Source of the DNA: Glaciimonas sp. PCH181
GTDB lineage: Bacteria > Pseudomonadota > Gammaproteobacteria > Burkholderiales > Burkholderiaceae_D
Assembly: GCF_003056055.1 (NCBI RefSeq)
Contig: NZ_PYFP01000002.1
Location: 1,302,001-1,366,000, forward strand
DNA: 64,000 nucleotides
Direction of reading: 5' to 3'
In this document: in pieces, positions 20,338 through 30,606 of the stretch
Position numbering within the stretch: the stretch's first letter is position 1
Layout: each line of letters opens with the position of its first letter
The notes under the pieces: generated by a model
The model's input: only the letters and a program-made list of their open reading frames with translations
What the model was told of the DNA's origin: nothing
The model's database searches: none
Translations under genes and position numbers: made by a program

Positions 20338-20778
20338 GTGCAGACCCGAAATAAACCAGTTAACGCAACGATGTGCCCATGCGGTGGCGGTCTGTTTTCA
20401 GCATGCTGCGGACGTTTTATCGCACAGCACGCGTTACCGCAAACGGCAGAAGAATTAATGCGTTCGCGTTACACGGCGTACACGTTGCGCGATGACGTTT
20501 ATCTGCGGGCGACGTGGCATCACAGCACACGACCTGTATCAGAGAATATCGCAGCCGATGATGCCGGAATGAAATGGCTCGGTCTGGACATCCGTAAGCA
20601 TCAGCCGGGCAGCGAACGTGCCACAGTCGAATTCGTTGCGCGTTACAAAATCGGCGGTCGTGCCGAGCGCTTGCATGAAGTAAGTCAGTTTGTAAGAGAA
20701 CCGGTGACGACCGGGATCGACCATCAGCAAACGGAAATGCGCTGGTTTTATGTGGATGGTGTTTTTCCAGAAAAATAA
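20338..20778 (+). CDS. YchJ/UPF0225 family SEC-C protein
   Basis: A 146-residue protein if the GTG at 20338 is used, just 13 bp after the previous gene; the first ATG at 20371 would remove 11 residues and leave the motif intact. The N-terminal CPCGGGLFSACCGRFI is the zinc-binding SEC-C-like motif. It is followed by AEELMRSRYTAYTLRDDVYLRATWHHSTRP, the hallmark of the YchJ family (NTF2-like fold). The function is unknown. The close spacing suggests translation together with the isomerase gene. Confidence 0.85.
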   Translation: MQTRNKPVNATMCPCGGGLFSACCGRFIAQHALPQTAEELMRSRYTAYTLRDDVYLRATWHHSTRPVSENIAADDAGMKWLGLDIRKHQPGSERATVEFVARYKIGGRAERLHEVSQFVREPVTTGIDHQQTEMRWFYVDGVFPEK

Positions 20779-20877
20779 AAGATAACTGACATTCATACAC
20801 GCGGTTAGCCATTCATAAAAGCAGTGAAAAAATGCGAATGTTGCCAAAACAGAGACAAGGACAGGAGACAAAACATC

Positions 20878-22617
20878 ATGCAAGCGAATAACGATTTTTC
20901 AGTGAATGATTCAACGACAATGCCAGTTAATCTAGCAATGAGTGCAGCCACCGGCAGTAACGAAACGCCGCTGATCGAGCAGACGCTTGCCGCATTTTTT
21001 GATGACATGGTAAACCGCGTGCCTGACAATGAAGCGCTAGTCGCATGTCATCAAAAGGTACGCCTGACCTATCGTCAATTGCAAACAGAATCACGGCGTC
21101 TGGCCAGTGCATTGCTAAAAATCGGCATTGAGCGCGGCGATCGTGTCGGGATCTGGTCGCACAACAATACTGAGTGGTTGTTGATGCAATTGGCGACGGC
21201 GCGGGTCGGCATTATTTTGGTGAATATTAACCCCGCCTATCGGGTCAGCGAGCTGGAGTACGCGCTCAATAAAGTAGGTTGCAAAGCGTTGGTCACGATG
21301 ACCATTTTTAAAACCAGTGATTATCTGGAAATGTTGCGCACAGTCGCGCCAGAATTGGCGACATGCGCCCCCGGCCAGCTGATCGCAGCACGCGTACCCA
21401 CCTTAAAAACGGTGGTGCAACTGGGGTCTGAAATATTGCCCGGCATGATGCGTTTTGCCGATTTGATCGCCAGCGGTGACGCTGACGATGCGCAAGTCGC
21501 TGCGATCAGCGCGACTCTGGACGCGACGGATGCGATCAATATTCAATTCACCAGCGGCACTACCGGCTTTCCAAAAGGCGCGACGCTGACCCACCGCAAT
21601 ATTCTGAACAACGGCTATTTCATTGGCGAAGCCATGCGCTTAACCGCGCAGGATAGGCTCTGCATTCCTGTGCCGCTGTACCACTGTTTCGGCATGGTGC
21701 TAGGCAATCTAGCCTGTTTAACGCATGGCGCAACCATCGTGTATCCGAACGATGGCTTCGATGCGTTGTCGGTATTGCAGGCGGTGCAGGACGAGCGCTG
21801 TACCGGCTTGCATGGCGTGCCGACCATGTTTATTGCGGAGCTTGATCATCCGCGTTTTGCCGAATTCGATCTAGCCACTTTACGCACCGGCATCATGGCC
21901 GGATCGCCGTGCCCGACCGAGATCATGAAGCGCGTTGTGCGTGATATGCATCTGGAGCAAATTACGATTGCGTATGGCATGACCGAGACCAGTCCGGTCA
22001 GTTGCCAAAGTCTGACGGATACGCCGCTGTCGAAACGCGTGTCGACCGTTGGTCAGGTGCATCCGCATCTTGAAGTCAAAATGGTCGATCCCGAATCCGG
22101 CGAGATCGTTGCCATCGGCGCTACCGGTGAGCTATGTACGCGTGGCTATTCGGTGATGCAAGGCTATTGGGATGATTTGCCAAAGACGCAAGAGGCAATC
22201 GATGCCGACGGCTGGATGCATACCGGCGATTTGGCGACGATGGACAGCGAAGGCTATGTCAACATCGTCGGGCGCATGAAAGACATGGTCATACGCGGTG
22301 GTGAAAATATTTATCCACGTGAAATTGAAGAATTTTTATATCGCCATCCAGCGGTGCAAGACGTGCAAGTCGTCGGTGTGCCGGACCCAAAATATGGCGA
22401 AGAGTTGTGTGCATGGGTGATCTTGCGGCCCGGTCAGAGCGTCGATGAAGATGGACTGCGGGCATTTTGTAAAGATCAGATCGCCTATTACAAAATCCCG
22501 CGTTACATTCGGTTTGTGGCGGCTTTTCCGATGACGGTGACGGGGAAAATACAGAAATTCAAAATCCGCGATGCAATGAAAGAAGAACTGCAAATTACTG
22601 ATGTGAAGACTGCCTGA
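20878..22617 (+). CDS. AMP-forming acyl-CoA synthetase
   Basis: A 579-residue ANL-superfamily ligase starting at [11 protein letters not shown], chosen because AGGAG lies about 10 bases upstream of this ATG; an upstream in-frame ATG at 20824 lacks this. The P-loop is [16 protein letters not shown]. Other motifs are [43 protein letters not shown], and the C-terminal catalytic Lys in [11 protein letters not shown]. It activates a carboxylic acid to its CoA thioester. Its place directly before liuB suggests a branched short- or medium-chain acid such as 3-methylcrotonate or isovalerate, as often seen in liu loci. The substrate itself is inferred. Confidence 0.88.
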   Translation: MQANNDFSVNDSTTMPVNLAMSAATGSNETPLIEQTLAAFFDDMVNRVPDNEALVACHQKVRLTYRQLQTESRRLASALLKIGIERGDRVGIWSHNNTEWLLMQLATARVGIILVNINPAYRVSELEYALNKVGCKALVTMTIFKTSDYLEMLRTVAPELATCAPGQLIAARVPTLKTVVQLGSEILPGMMRFADLIASGDADDAQVAAISATLDATDAINIQFTSGTTGFPKGATLTHRNILNNGYFIGEAMRLTAQDRLCIPVPLYHCFGMVLGNLACLTHGATIVYPNDGFDALSVLQAVQDERCTGLHGVPTMFIAELDHPRFAEFDLATLRTGIMAGSPCPTEIMKRVVRDMHLEQITIAYGMTETSPVSCQSLTDTPLSKRVSTVGQVHPHLEVKMVDPESGEIVAIGATGELCTRGYSVMQGYWDDLPKTQEAIDADGWMHTGDLATMDSEGYVNIVGRMKDMVIRGGENIYPREIEEFLYRHPAVQDVQVVGVPDPKYGEELCAWVILRPGQSVDEDGLRAFCKDQIAYYKIPRYIRFVAAFPMTVTGKIQKFKIRDAMKEELQITDVKTA

Positions 22618-22694
22618 AGCGGATGGGTTGAGCAGTAAAAAGTGGTGACGCATACAGCGTTATCCAGCGCAGGAAAACTAAAAAGGATGTTGAA

Positions 22695-24317
22695 ATGCCC
22701 CAGCTAGAAAGCAAACTGAATCCACGTAGCGAAGATTTTCAGCAGAATGCTAGCGCGCTCAATTTGCTGGTCGATGACTTGCGTCAAAAGGTGGCGCAGA
22801 TTGCCGAAGGCGGCGGCGATGCAGCACGTAAAAAGCATGTTGCACGCGGTAAATTATTGCCGCGAGATCGGGTGCAAATGCTGCTTGATCCGGGTACGCC
22901 TTTCATGGAGTTTTCGCAACTGGCGGCGTATCACGTCTATAAAGATAAGGACGGCAGCGATGCCGCACCGGCTGCGGGCGTGATCACCGGGATCGGTCGC
23001 GTTGCTGGGCAAGAGTGCGTGATTGTTTGCAATGATGCGACGGTGAAAGGTGGGACTTATTATCCGTTGACCGTCAAAAAACATCTACGCGCACAAGAAA
23101 TCGCCGAGCAAAATAATTTGCCGTGTATTTATCTGGTCGATAGCGGCGGTGCCAATTTGCCGAATCAGGATGACGTTTTTCCAGACCGCGATCATTTTGG
23201 TCGGATTTTTTATAATCAGGCGCATTTGTCGGCCAAGGGAATTCCGCAAATTGCTGTCGTGATGGGGTCTTGCACTGCCGGTGGCGCGTATGTTCCGGCC
23301 ATGAGCGATGAGTCGATCATCGTCAAGAATCAGGGAACAATTTTTCTGGCCGGACCGCCGTTAGTTAAGGCGGCAACGGGCGAAGTTGTCAGCGCGGAAG
23401 ATTTGGGTGGTGGCGACGTGCACACACGTTTGTCGGGCGTTGCCGATCATCTGGCGCAGAACGATCTGCACGCATTGGCGCTGGCTCGCACGATAGTGTC
23501 GAATTTAAATCGTAAGAAACCAGAAGGCCCGGTATTGCGCGTAGTAGTCGAGCCGAAATATCCGGCGCATGAATTATATGGCGTGATTCCGTTAGATACG
23601 CGTAAGCCGTTCGATGTCCGCGAAGTCATTGCGCGGGTCGTGGATGGCAGCGAATTCGATGAATTCAAGGCGCGTTATGGGACGACGTTAATTTGCGGTT
23701 TTGCGCATATTTATGGCATGCCGGTGGGGATTATTGCGAACAACGGGATTTTGTTTTCTGAAGCCGCGTTGAAAGGCACGCACTTTATTGAGTTGTGTTC
23801 CCAGCGCAAAATTCCGTTGGTGTTTTTGCAGAATATTACGGGGTTTATGGTTGGGCGCAAGTATGAGAATGAGGGCATTGCGCGCAATGGAGCGAAGATG
23901 GTGACGGCGGTTGCGACGACCGCTGTGCCGAAGTTGACGGTGATTATTGGCGGGAGTTTTGGTGCCGGTAATTACGGGATGTGCGGACGGGCTTTTTCGC
24001 CGCGGTTTTTGTGGATGTGGCCGAATGCGCGGATTTCTGTGATGGGTGGAGATCAGGCAGCGGGTGTGCTGGCTACGGTTAAGCGGGATGGTATTGAGGC
24101 TAAAGGTGGGAGTTGGAGTGCTGAGGAGGAAGAGGCGTTTAAGTCGCCGATTCGGGATCAGTATGAACATCAGGGGCATCCCTATTATGCTTCTGCGCGA
24201 TTGTGGGATGACGGGGTTATTGATCCTGCCGATACGCGGAGGGTGTTGGGATTGGGGTTGAGTGCGGCGCTCAATGCGCCTGTTGCGGAGAGTAAATTTG
24301 GGGTTTTTCGAATGTAA
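22695..24317 (+). CDS. liuB: 3-methylcrotonyl-CoA carboxylase beta subunit
   Basis: A 540-residue carboxyltransferase subunit that moves CO2 from biotin on LiuD to 3-methylcrotonyl-CoA. It begins [19 protein letters not shown]. Family blocks include [60 protein letters not shown] [16 protein letters not shown], and [32 protein letters not shown]. These assign it to the MCC rather than the propionyl-CoA branch. The last 600 bp become markedly G+T-rich (about 42-43 of 60 bases in hand-counted windows), unlike its 5' half. The gene ends 23 bp before the 122-bp repeat. Confidence 0.95.
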   Translation: MPQLESKLNPRSEDFQQNASALNLLVDDLRQKVAQIAEGGGDAARKKHVARGKLLPRDRVQMLLDPGTPFMEFSQLAAYHVYKDKDGSDAAPAAGVITGIGRVAGQECVIVCNDATVKGGTYYPLTVKKHLRAQEIAEQNNLPCIYLVDSGGANLPNQDDVFPDRDHFGRIFYNQAHLSAKGIPQIAVVMGSCTAGGAYVPAMSDESIIVKNQGTIFLAGPPLVKAATGEVVSAEDLGGGDVHTRLSGVADHLAQNDLHALALARTIVSNLNRKKPEGPVLRVVVEPKYPAHELYGVIPLDTRKPFDVREVIARVVDGSEFDEFKARYGTTLICGFAHIYGMPVGIIANNGILFSEAALKGTHFIELCSQRKIPLVFLQNITGFMVGRKYENEGIARNGAKMVTAVATTAVPKLTVIIGGSFGAGNYGMCGRAFSPRFLWMWPNARISVMGGDQAAGVLATVKRDGIEAKGGSWSAEEEEAFKSPIRDQYEHQGHPYYASARLWDDGVIDPADTRRVLGLGLSAALNAPVAESKFGVFRM

Positions 24318-24340
24318 TCGGGATTTTTTTGAGGCTTTGG

Positions 24341-24462
24341 GGATGGTGCTTGCTGACACGCGTTGTGCTCCGCTGATGCAAGCCGGAGGCACCTAGCTGA
24401 AGCAAGAAAAAGCGAATAGCTGTCGGGCTACTCCCGACAAGCTAACCACGGAGTAGTAACCG
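24341..24462. repeat. 122-bp dispersed repeat, copy A, at a composition switch
   Basis: It aligns without gaps to 34803-34924 with 22 mismatches (82% identity). The core 24364-24408 differs at three positions only, all transitions. The core reads TGTGCTCCG, TGATGCAAGCCGG, CCTAGCTGAAGCAAGAA. GTCGGG (24422-24427) and CCCGAC (24433-24438) form a hairpin, and the 3' part ends CTAACCACGGAG. DNA to the left is G+T-rich and DNA to the right A+C-rich on the + strand. No open frame or known RNA family was recognised. Confidence 0.85.
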
Positions 24463-24529
24463 AATCAATTAACCACAATCGCATCGGAACCACAATTTTC
24501 ACCAAAGATTCAGAAAGCCGAAACAAACT

Positions 24530-25042
24530 ATGCAACGCCATTTTGAATTGTTAGCCCGCTATCACCTCTGGGCCACAGAAAAAATCCTCTCCCACATCGC
24601 CAGCATCAGCGAGGATGACTATCGCCGCGATTGCGGACTTTTTTTCCACTCAATTCACGGCACCCTAAATCACATGTTAGTCGGCGAACTTCATTGGCAC
24701 GCCCGCTTCACTAACAGTAACCCGATAACAATCCCCCTAAACGCAGAAGTCGAACCCGACCGCGTCGCGCTAGCATCTGCATTACACACAGCAGTCGCAC
24801 GCTGGAATGACTTCGTCGACAACATCGCGCCAGAACGTTTTGACACCCAATTAATGTACAGCCGAGCTAACGGTGAAAAAACAACCACACCGTTTGCGCC
24901 AACCCTAGCCCACGTATTTAACCATGGCACCCATCACCGGGGCCAACTTAGCGCCGCGCTAACCTGCCTCGGTTATCCCGTCCCAGAACTAGATCTTATT
25001 TACAAAATACGCGAAGAAATAACACCGGAAACCAAACAATGA
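24530..25042 (+). CDS. DinB-family protein
   Basis: A 170-residue four-helix-bundle protein of the DinB/YfiT superfamily. The metal-binding histidines are visible as HGTLNHMLVGELHWHARF and the C-terminal HVFNHGTHHRGQLSAALTCLG. Members are putative metal-dependent thiol transferases or unknown. Its stop overlaps the liuC start (ATGA), so the two are translationally coupled. The coding strand is unusually A+C-rich, part of the asymmetric zone right of repeat copy A. Confidence 0.88.
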   Translation: MQRHFELLARYHLWATEKILSHIASISEDDYRRDCGLFFHSIHGTLNHMLVGELHWHARFTNSNPITIPLNAEVEPDRVALASALHTAVARWNDFVDNIAPERFDTQLMYSRANGEKTTTPFAPTLAHVFNHGTHHRGQLSAALTCLGYPVPELDLIYKIREEITPETKQ

Positions 25043-25833
25043 CCTACCAAACACTCACTGTCAGCCAAGCAACCGACAACCCGAAAGTCGCCACGATCAC
25101 GTTAAATCGCCCCGACGTGCGTAACGCCTTCAACCAAACCACCATCGCCGAAATCACCCGCGCCTTCACCGAACTCGGCGCAGCGCCAGAAATCCGCGCT
25201 ATCGTCCTGGCCGCGAATGGCACCGCCTTCTGCGCCGGTGGCGACCTTAATTGGATGAAAGCCATGGCCGATTACACCCCGGAAGAAAATCGCACCGACG
25301 CCGGTCAACTGGCAGCCATGCTCCAAACCATCTACAACTGTCCAAAACCAGTAATTGCCCGCGTGCAAGGCGATTGCTACGCCGGAGGATTAGGATTAGT
25401 CACCGCCTGCGACATCGTCGTCGCCGTCGAAGAAGCCCATTTTTGCCTATCCGAAGTCCGCATCGGCCTGATTCCTGCCACGATTTCCCCCTACGTCATC
25501 AAGTCGATAGGCGAATCCGCCGCCCGCCGCTATTTCATCACCGCCGAGCGCTTTTCAGCCACAACCGCCCAGCGCCTCGGCTTAGTCCACGAATTAGTAA
25601 CACCAGAAACCCTCGACGCCACAGTCAACACCCTACTCAAAGCCTTATTAGCCGCCAGCCCTGATGCCGTCACTGACGCCAAACGACTAGTCCGCGACAT
25701 AGCAGGCCAACCATTGAACGCAGCGTTAATCGTCACTACCGTCGAAGGCATCGCCAAAAGTCGTGCCTCCGAGCAAGGCCGCGAAGGCGTCCGCGCATTT
25801 CTGGAAAAGCGCAAACCATCATGGCTACATTAA
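25039..25833 (+). CDS. liuC: Methylglutaconyl-CoA hydratase (enoyl-CoA hydratase family)
   Basis: A 264-residue crotonase-fold enzyme converting 3-methylglutaconyl-CoA to HMG-CoA. The oxyanion-hole segments are GTAFCAGGDLNWMK and GDCYAGGLGLVTACDIVVA. The acidic pair lies in FCLSEVRIGLIPATISPYVI, a wording typical of LiuC/AtuE-type hydratases. It overlaps the DinB gene by 4 bp. About 65% of bases on the coding strand are A or C in hand-counted windows, unlike genes outside this zone. Context (liuB before, liuD and liuE after) supports the specific role over a generic hydratase. Confidence 0.9.
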   Translation: MTYQTLTVSQATDNPKVATITLNRPDVRNAFNQTTIAEITRAFTELGAAPEIRAIVLAANGTAFCAGGDLNWMKAMADYTPEENRTDAGQLAAMLQTIYNCPKPVIARVQGDCYAGGLGLVTACDIVVAVEEAHFCLSEVRIGLIPATISPYVIKSIGESAARRYFITAERFSATTAQRLGLVHELVTPETLDATVNTLLKALLAASPDAVTDAKRLVRDIAGQPLNAALIVTTVEGIAKSRASEQGREGVRAFLEKRKPSWLH

Positions 25834-25943
25834 CAAATTAAGGAAATTGCATGACGGCGAACCGGGGTCCGAATGACGACTGAACAGATATCCAGACAGG
25901 GATACCTATACAATTCTGGTTCCCTTGCATTTTCTTGCAGTAC

Positions 25944-25961
25944 GGTAAGCGCAGACTTACC
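25944..25961. promoter_or_regulatory. Inverted repeat upstream of the P450-bio operon
   Basis: GGTAAG (25944-25949) and CTTACC (25956-25961) are separated by CGCAGA and lie 19 bases before the P450 start codon. It could be an operator of a biotin regulator or an mRNA hairpin covering the translation start. It does not resemble the BirA box TTGTAAACC that I know from enterobacteria. Confidence 0.35.
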
Positions 25962-25979
25962 AGTTTTATAAGTAAACAG

Positions 25980-27248
25980 ATGATAAATAATGGCTTTTTA
26001 AGCAACCCTTATCCGACCTATCAGGCGTTACGTCAGGCTGGTCCGCTGCACTGGAACGAAGAGTTTTGCGGCGGCGCATGGTTAGTCACGGAATATGCCG
26101 ACGTTGCCAGCGTGCTGCGCGATCCGCGCTTTTCGGTGCGGCGCGCCGGTGGCTGGGCGAACAGCAGCGGTCCTGAAGCGCTGACCGAGCTGCGCGAATT
26201 CAAGCGCATTTTTTCGCGCTCGCTGCTTTTTGTCGATGCGCCGCAACACACGCGGTTGCGTCAAGTCATGAACGCAGGCTTTAAACCGTCCGCGTTACAG
26301 ACACTGGCACCGCAGATTCAAATATTAGTAGATCGCCTGCTCGACAATGTTATTGCCAGCGCGTCAACACCCTCTTTCACCGGTTTCGACTTCATGCGCG
26401 ATTTTGCCCGCCCCTTGCCCGCGCTGGTGATTGCCGCGATGTTAGGCATAGACAGCGACGATCGCGCCGAGTTTGTGGCTTGGTCGGACGATATCGCCGA
26501 CTTTATCGGCAGCCCCACCCCGACCATCGACATCGCCCGCCGTGCACAAACCAGTCTGATTGCGATGAACGAATATTTCCGCGCATTGTTGCCGCAACGC
26601 CGCGCCCACCCCGGCGACGATTTAATCAGTCAACTAGTGTTGGCCGAAGCCAGCGGCGGCATTATTACGACCAAGGAATTACTGGCGCAATGTTGCACGC
26701 TGCTATTTGCGGGCCACGAAACCACGCGTAATCTGCTGGGCAATGGCATGTTGGCGCTGTTGCAACATCCAGAACAATGGCAGATGCTGCAACAAACGCC
26801 GACCTTATTGCCGTCGGCATTAAAAGAATTATTACGTTTCGATAGCCCGGTGCAATACACCGGCCGTCGTCTCAAAGTCGATGTCGAGTTACATGGTCAG
26901 GTCATGAAAAAAGGCGATTTAGTGATTCCCCTGATCGGCTCGGCAAATCGTGATCCTGCCAAGTTTGCGGACCCGGATGCGCTGGATATCACGCGCAATC
27001 AAGGTGCGCATTTATCCTTCGGTTACGGTCCGCATGTCTGCATCGGCGCGACGTTGACTTACATGGAAGCAGAAATTGCGCTGCGCAGCGTCATGCAGCG
27101 TTTGCCGCAGCTGCAATTGGGGGGAAATACCCAATCGTGGGGCAAAAACGCGGTCTATCGCAGCCTAAATGCATTGCCATTGCGCTTTACACCGGCGCTA
27201 ACAACCGCACAGGCAACGGCGCAGCCAGAGGGCGAACTCCATGTCTGA
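25980..27248 (+). CDS. Cytochrome P450 translationally coupled to bioF (BioI-like candidate)
   Basis: A 422-residue soluble class I P450 starting at [19 protein letters not shown]. The I-helix oxygen-binding motif is AGHETTRN. The ExxR motif is ELLR in [12 protein letters not shown]. The heme loop is [13 protein letters not shown] with Cys354 as ligand. It overlaps bioF by 8 bp and lies in the same strand and operon as all four late biotin genes. In Bacillus subtilis the P450 BioI cleaves fatty acyl-ACP to pimeloyl-ACP, the substrate feeding BioF. A similar job here is inferred from position only. No bioC or bioH is in the window, and a ferredoxin partner is not visible. Confidence 0.88.
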   Translation: MINNGFLSNPYPTYQALRQAGPLHWNEEFCGGAWLVTEYADVASVLRDPRFSVRRAGGWANSSGPEALTELREFKRIFSRSLLFVDAPQHTRLRQVMNAGFKPSALQTLAPQIQILVDRLLDNVIASASTPSFTGFDFMRDFARPLPALVIAAMLGIDSDDRAEFVAWSDDIADFIGSPTPTIDIARRAQTSLIAMNEYFRALLPQRRAHPGDDLISQLVLAEASGGIITTKELLAQCCTLLFAGHETTRNLLGNGMLALLQHPEQWQMLQQTPTLLPSALKELLRFDSPVQYTGRRLKVDVELHGQVMKKGDLVIPLIGSANRDPAKFADPDALDITRNQGAHLSFGYGPHVCIGATLTYMEAEIALRSVMQRLPQLQLGGNTQSWGKNAVYRSLNALPLRFTPALTTAQATAQPEGELHV

Positions 27249-28470
27249 TCTGATGGATCAAATCAGCGCCCAGTTAATGCAGTTGCAAGAGCAGAAACTG
27301 TTCCGCAAAAGACGCGTCGTGGATGGTCCGCAAGGGCCGTTGCTGACAATTGATGGCAAGCCGACGCTGGCCTTTAGCAACAACGATTATCTGGGGCTGG
27401 CAAATCATCCGGCGCTAATCGCCGCGGCCCGCGATGGCCTGGAACGTTTTGGCGTCGGCGCAGCATCCTCAGCCCTGATTAGCGGTCATAGCAGCGAATG
27501 CGAAGCGTTGGAAATCGCGCTGGCAGGATTTGTCGGCATGCCGCGTGCGCTGCATTTCTCGAACGGTTATATGGCCAATATGGGTGTTATCCCCGCCTTG
27601 GTCGGCCCCGGCGATCTGGTGCTGTCCGATCGTCTGAATCATGCCTGTCTGATCGACGGTGCCCGTTTGTCTGGCGCTGAATTTCGCGTGTATCCGCATA
27701 ACGACGTGGCAAAGGTAGAGCAGCAACTCGCCAAAAGTACCCATCCGCGCAAATTGATCATCACCGACGGCGTATTCAGCATGGACGGCGATATCGCGCC
27801 TTTGCCAGAATTGCTAGCGCTGTGCGAAAAATATGACGCATGGTTATTGGTCGATGATGCGCATGGCTTTGGCGTACTTGGTCCGCAAGGGCGCGGCAGT
27901 CTGGCCCATTTCGGACTTGCTTCCTGGCGTGTGTTGTATATGGGAACGCTGGGTAAGGCGGCTGGGGTTTCGGGTGCTTTTGTCGCCGGTGACGCAACGT
28001 TGATCGAATGGCTGGTGCAGCGGGCGCGCACGTATGTGTTCACCACTGCCAGCCCGCCGATGCTGGCAAGCGCATTGCTGGCGACGCTGAAGTTGCTGGA
28101 AACCGAAGACTGGCGTCAACAACATTTGCGGCAATTGGTGCAGCAATTGCATGACGGATTGGCGACATTGCCTTGGCAATTACTGCCGTCCGAAACAGCG
28201 ATTCAGGCGCTGGTCGTAGGCGACAATCAACTCGCCTTAGATCTGATGGCGGACTTATTGGCGCAGGGCATCTGGGTCCCGGCGATTCGTCCGCCAACCG
28301 TGCCCAAGGGAACTGCGCGCTTGCGGATTTCGCTATCGGCTGCGCATACAACAGAACAAGTCGACCAATTGATTACCGCTTTGCACGCAGCGGCAGCAAA
28401 ATACTTTGCAGGTGAAGACGGCAAAGCGCCTGCCTTGCAAAGTAAAGAAAAAATTGAGGAAGCATCTTGA
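27241..28470 (+). CDS. bioF: 8-amino-7-oxononanoate synthase
   Basis: A 409-residue PLP alpha-oxoamine synthase that condenses pimeloyl-ACP/CoA with alanine to give 8-amino-7-oxononanoate. Motifs are [46 protein letters not shown], the PLP-ring Asp/His in [14 protein letters not shown], and the Schiff-base Lys in [14 protein letters not shown]. The start overlaps the P450 gene and the stop overlaps bioA. It is slightly longer than the usual 385-390 residues because of a C-terminal tail (about [23 protein letters not shown]). Confidence 0.95.
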   Translation: MSDLMDQISAQLMQLQEQKLFRKRRVVDGPQGPLLTIDGKPTLAFSNNDYLGLANHPALIAAARDGLERFGVGAASSALISGHSSECEALEIALAGFVGMPRALHFSNGYMANMGVIPALVGPGDLVLSDRLNHACLIDGARLSGAEFRVYPHNDVAKVEQQLAKSTHPRKLIITDGVFSMDGDIAPLPELLALCEKYDAWLLVDDAHGFGVLGPQGRGSLAHFGLASWRVLYMGTLGKAAGVSGAFVAGDATLIEWLVQRARTYVFTTASPPMLASALLATLKLLETEDWRQQHLRQLVQQLHDGLATLPWQLLPSETAIQALVVGDNQLALDLMADLLAQGIWVPAIRPPTVPKGTARLRISLSAAHTTEQVDQLITALHAAAAKYFAGEDGKAPALQSKEKIEEAS

Positions 28471-29846
28471 AGCAAAATACACAATCAGACTGGGTAAAAC
28501 GCAGTCTAAAAAGCGTCTGGCATCCGTGCACGCAAATGCAGCATCACGAAACCGTTCCGCTGATTCCGGTCAGCCATGGCCGTGGTGCATGGCTGTATGA
28601 CGCCGACGGTAAGCGCTATCTGGACGCCATCAGTTCGTGGTGGGTGAATCTATTCGGTCATGCCAATCCGCGTATCAATGCGGCCTTGAAAGATCAGCTG
28701 GATAAGCTGGAACACGCAATGCTGGCCGGTTTCACGCATGAGCCGGTGATCCGTTTATCCGAACAACTGGCAGAGCGCACTGGCAATGTTTTAGGGCATT
28801 GTTTTTACGCCTCTGACGGCGCCTCGGCGGTGGAAATCGCCTTAAAAATGAGTTTTCACGCGTGGCGCAACACCGGGCATACCGCCAAGCAGGAATTCGT
28901 TTGCCTGAAAGGCAGTTACCACGGCGAAACCATCGGCGCGCTAGCCGTGACCGACGTCGCCTTATTCCGCGATGCCTACGGACCTATGCTGCGTCAGGCG
29001 CACGTCGTGATGTCGCCCGATGCACGTGCCGCTGAAGCAGGCGAAACCGCCGCCGATGTCGCCCGCCGTGCCGCCCATTCATTGGAACTGTTATTGCAGC
29101 AACGCGGTGACCATATAGCCGCCGTTATTATCGAACCGCTGGTGCAATGCGCGGCAGGCATGGCGATGCACGATCCAGTGTATCTGGCGGAAGTACGCGC
29201 ACTCTGCGATCGTTATCAAGTGCATCTGATCTTTGATGAAATCGCTGTGGGCTGCGGTCGCACCGGGACATTTTTTGCTTCAGAGCAAGCCACCGCAATC
29301 GGCTCTGAAGGGGCTGAAAAACAACCCGTCTGGCCCGATTTTGTTTGTCTCTCAAAAGGTATTAGCGGGGGTTATTTGCCGCTTTCGCTAGTGATGACGA
29401 CGGACGCGATTTATAACGCGTTTTACGATGCCGATGTCACCCGTGCCTTTTTGCATTCGCATTCCTATACCGGCAATCCTCTGGCCTGTCGCGCCGCGTT
29501 GGCGACGTTAGAAATTTTCGAGCAGGATGACGTCCTCAACGCTAATCGCGTACGCGCACAACGGATCACCGCCGCACTACAACCGCTGGCCGATCATCCA
29601 CGTGTCCGCAATTTCCGTCAGCGCGGCATGATCTGGGCGTTCGATGCTGTGATCGACGATGCGGCACAGGCAGGGACTTTTTCACGGCGCTTTTTCAGCA
29701 AGGCGCTGGACAGCGAACTGCTGCTGCGTCCGATAGGCAAGTCCGTTTATCTGATGCCGCCGTTTATTCTCGATGACGCCGAATGCGATTTGCTGGCAGC
29801 GCGCACCGCCGATGTATTCAACAGCGTGATTGACGGAGGCAGCTAA
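28467..29846 (+). CDS. bioA: Adenosylmethionine-8-amino-7-oxononanoate aminotransferase
   Basis: A 459-residue class III aminotransferase using SAM as amino donor to make 7,8-diaminononanoate. It starts with TTG, overlapping the bioF stop as TTGA, with GAGGAAG as ribosome-binding site nearby. [13 protein letters not shown] and [17 protein letters not shown] are BioA hallmarks that separate it from other class III enzymes. The PLP Lys lies in [14 protein letters not shown], and [16 protein letters not shown] precedes it. The non-ATG start may lower yield relative to bioF. Confidence 0.95.
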   Translation: MKQNTQSDWVKRSLKSVWHPCTQMQHHETVPLIPVSHGRGAWLYDADGKRYLDAISSWWVNLFGHANPRINAALKDQLDKLEHAMLAGFTHEPVIRLSEQLAERTGNVLGHCFYASDGASAVEIALKMSFHAWRNTGHTAKQEFVCLKGSYHGETIGALAVTDVALFRDAYGPMLRQAHVVMSPDARAAEAGETAADVARRAAHSLELLLQQRGDHIAAVIIEPLVQCAAGMAMHDPVYLAEVRALCDRYQVHLIFDEIAVGCGRTGTFFASEQATAIGSEGAEKQPVWPDFVCLSKGISGGYLPLSLVMTTDAIYNAFYDADVTRAFLHSHSYTGNPLACRAALATLEIFEQDDVLNANRVRAQRITAALQPLADHPRVRNFRQRGMIWAFDAVIDDAAQAGTFSRRFFSKALDSELLLRPIGKSVYLMPPFILDDAECDLLAARTADVFNSVIDGGS

Positions 29847-30604
29847 TGCTTATCCCGACCAATACGCTTCAATGCGCTTATTTTGTCGCTGGCACCGACA
29901 CTGAAATCGGCAAGACCCTGATCGCTGCCAGCCTGTTGCATGCGCTGACTAAAACCGGTGTTCGCACGGCAGGCATGAAGCCGGTCGCGGCGGGCGCTGA
30001 ACTGCGCGACGGCGTATGGCATAACGATGACGCCGATGCGTTGGCGGTGCAAGCCAGCGTGGTATTGCCGACTGCGCTGGCAACGCCGTATTTATTCCGT
30101 CAGCCAACTGCGCCGCATATCGCCGCTGCGCTGGAAGACCGGCCCATCGCTTTGCCGCCAATTCTGGCCTGCTACCAACAAATAGCAGCGTTGGCTGATG
30201 CGGTAGTGGTCGAAGGCGTTGGCGGCTTTCGGGTGCCGTTAAATGACACACTCGATACTGCCGATCTGGCGCAAGAATTAGGCTTGCCAGTGATATTGGT
30301 GGTGGGCTTGCGTCTCGGTTGCATCAGCCATGCGCTGCTGACGGTCGAGGCGATTGCGGCGCGTGGTTTGTCATTGGCTGGCTGGGTTATCAATACCGTA
30401 GACCCGGATATGCTTAACAGCGACGCCACTGTCGATGCGCTGACGGCGCGCATAAATGCACCTTTGCTGGGCCGCGTGCCACGGCTGCCCGTCCCGGCTG
30501 CGGAGCTGGTTTCTGCCGCCGCCGATTATCTCCATTTTTCAAGTTTGCCGGGCTGGCCTGCCGACACGCTTTCAACACATTCCCTCCATACTAAGGAAAT
30601 CTGA
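29846..30604 (+). CDS. bioD: Dethiobiotin synthetase
   Basis: A 252-residue P-loop carboxylase-like ATPase that closes the ureido ring of dethiobiotin. The Walker A is GTDTEIGKT near residues 17-25, followed by [33 protein letters not shown] is the conserved switch region. The ATG overlaps the bioA stop by one base (TAATG), and bioB starts 2 bp after the stop, so the four bio genes form one tight operon. Confidence 0.95.
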   Translation: MLIPTNTLQCAYFVAGTDTEIGKTLIAASLLHALTKTGVRTAGMKPVAAGAELRDGVWHNDDADALAVQASVVLPTALATPYLFRQPTAPHIAAALEDRPIALPPILACYQQIAALADAVVVEGVGGFRVPLNDTLDTADLAQELGLPVILVVGLRLGCISHALLTVEAIAARGLSLAGWVINTVDPDMLNSDATVDALTARINAPLLGRVPRLPVPAAELVSAAADYLHFSSLPGWPADTLSTHSLHTKEI

Positions 30605-30606
30605 CC

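Noticed and set aside
23688..24392. Long 234-codon minus-strand open frame opposite liuB
   Set aside because: It exists because the G+T-rich coding strand leaves few stops on the complement. The translation is low-complexity Arg/Pro/His-rich and runs into the repeat. liuB is the real gene.
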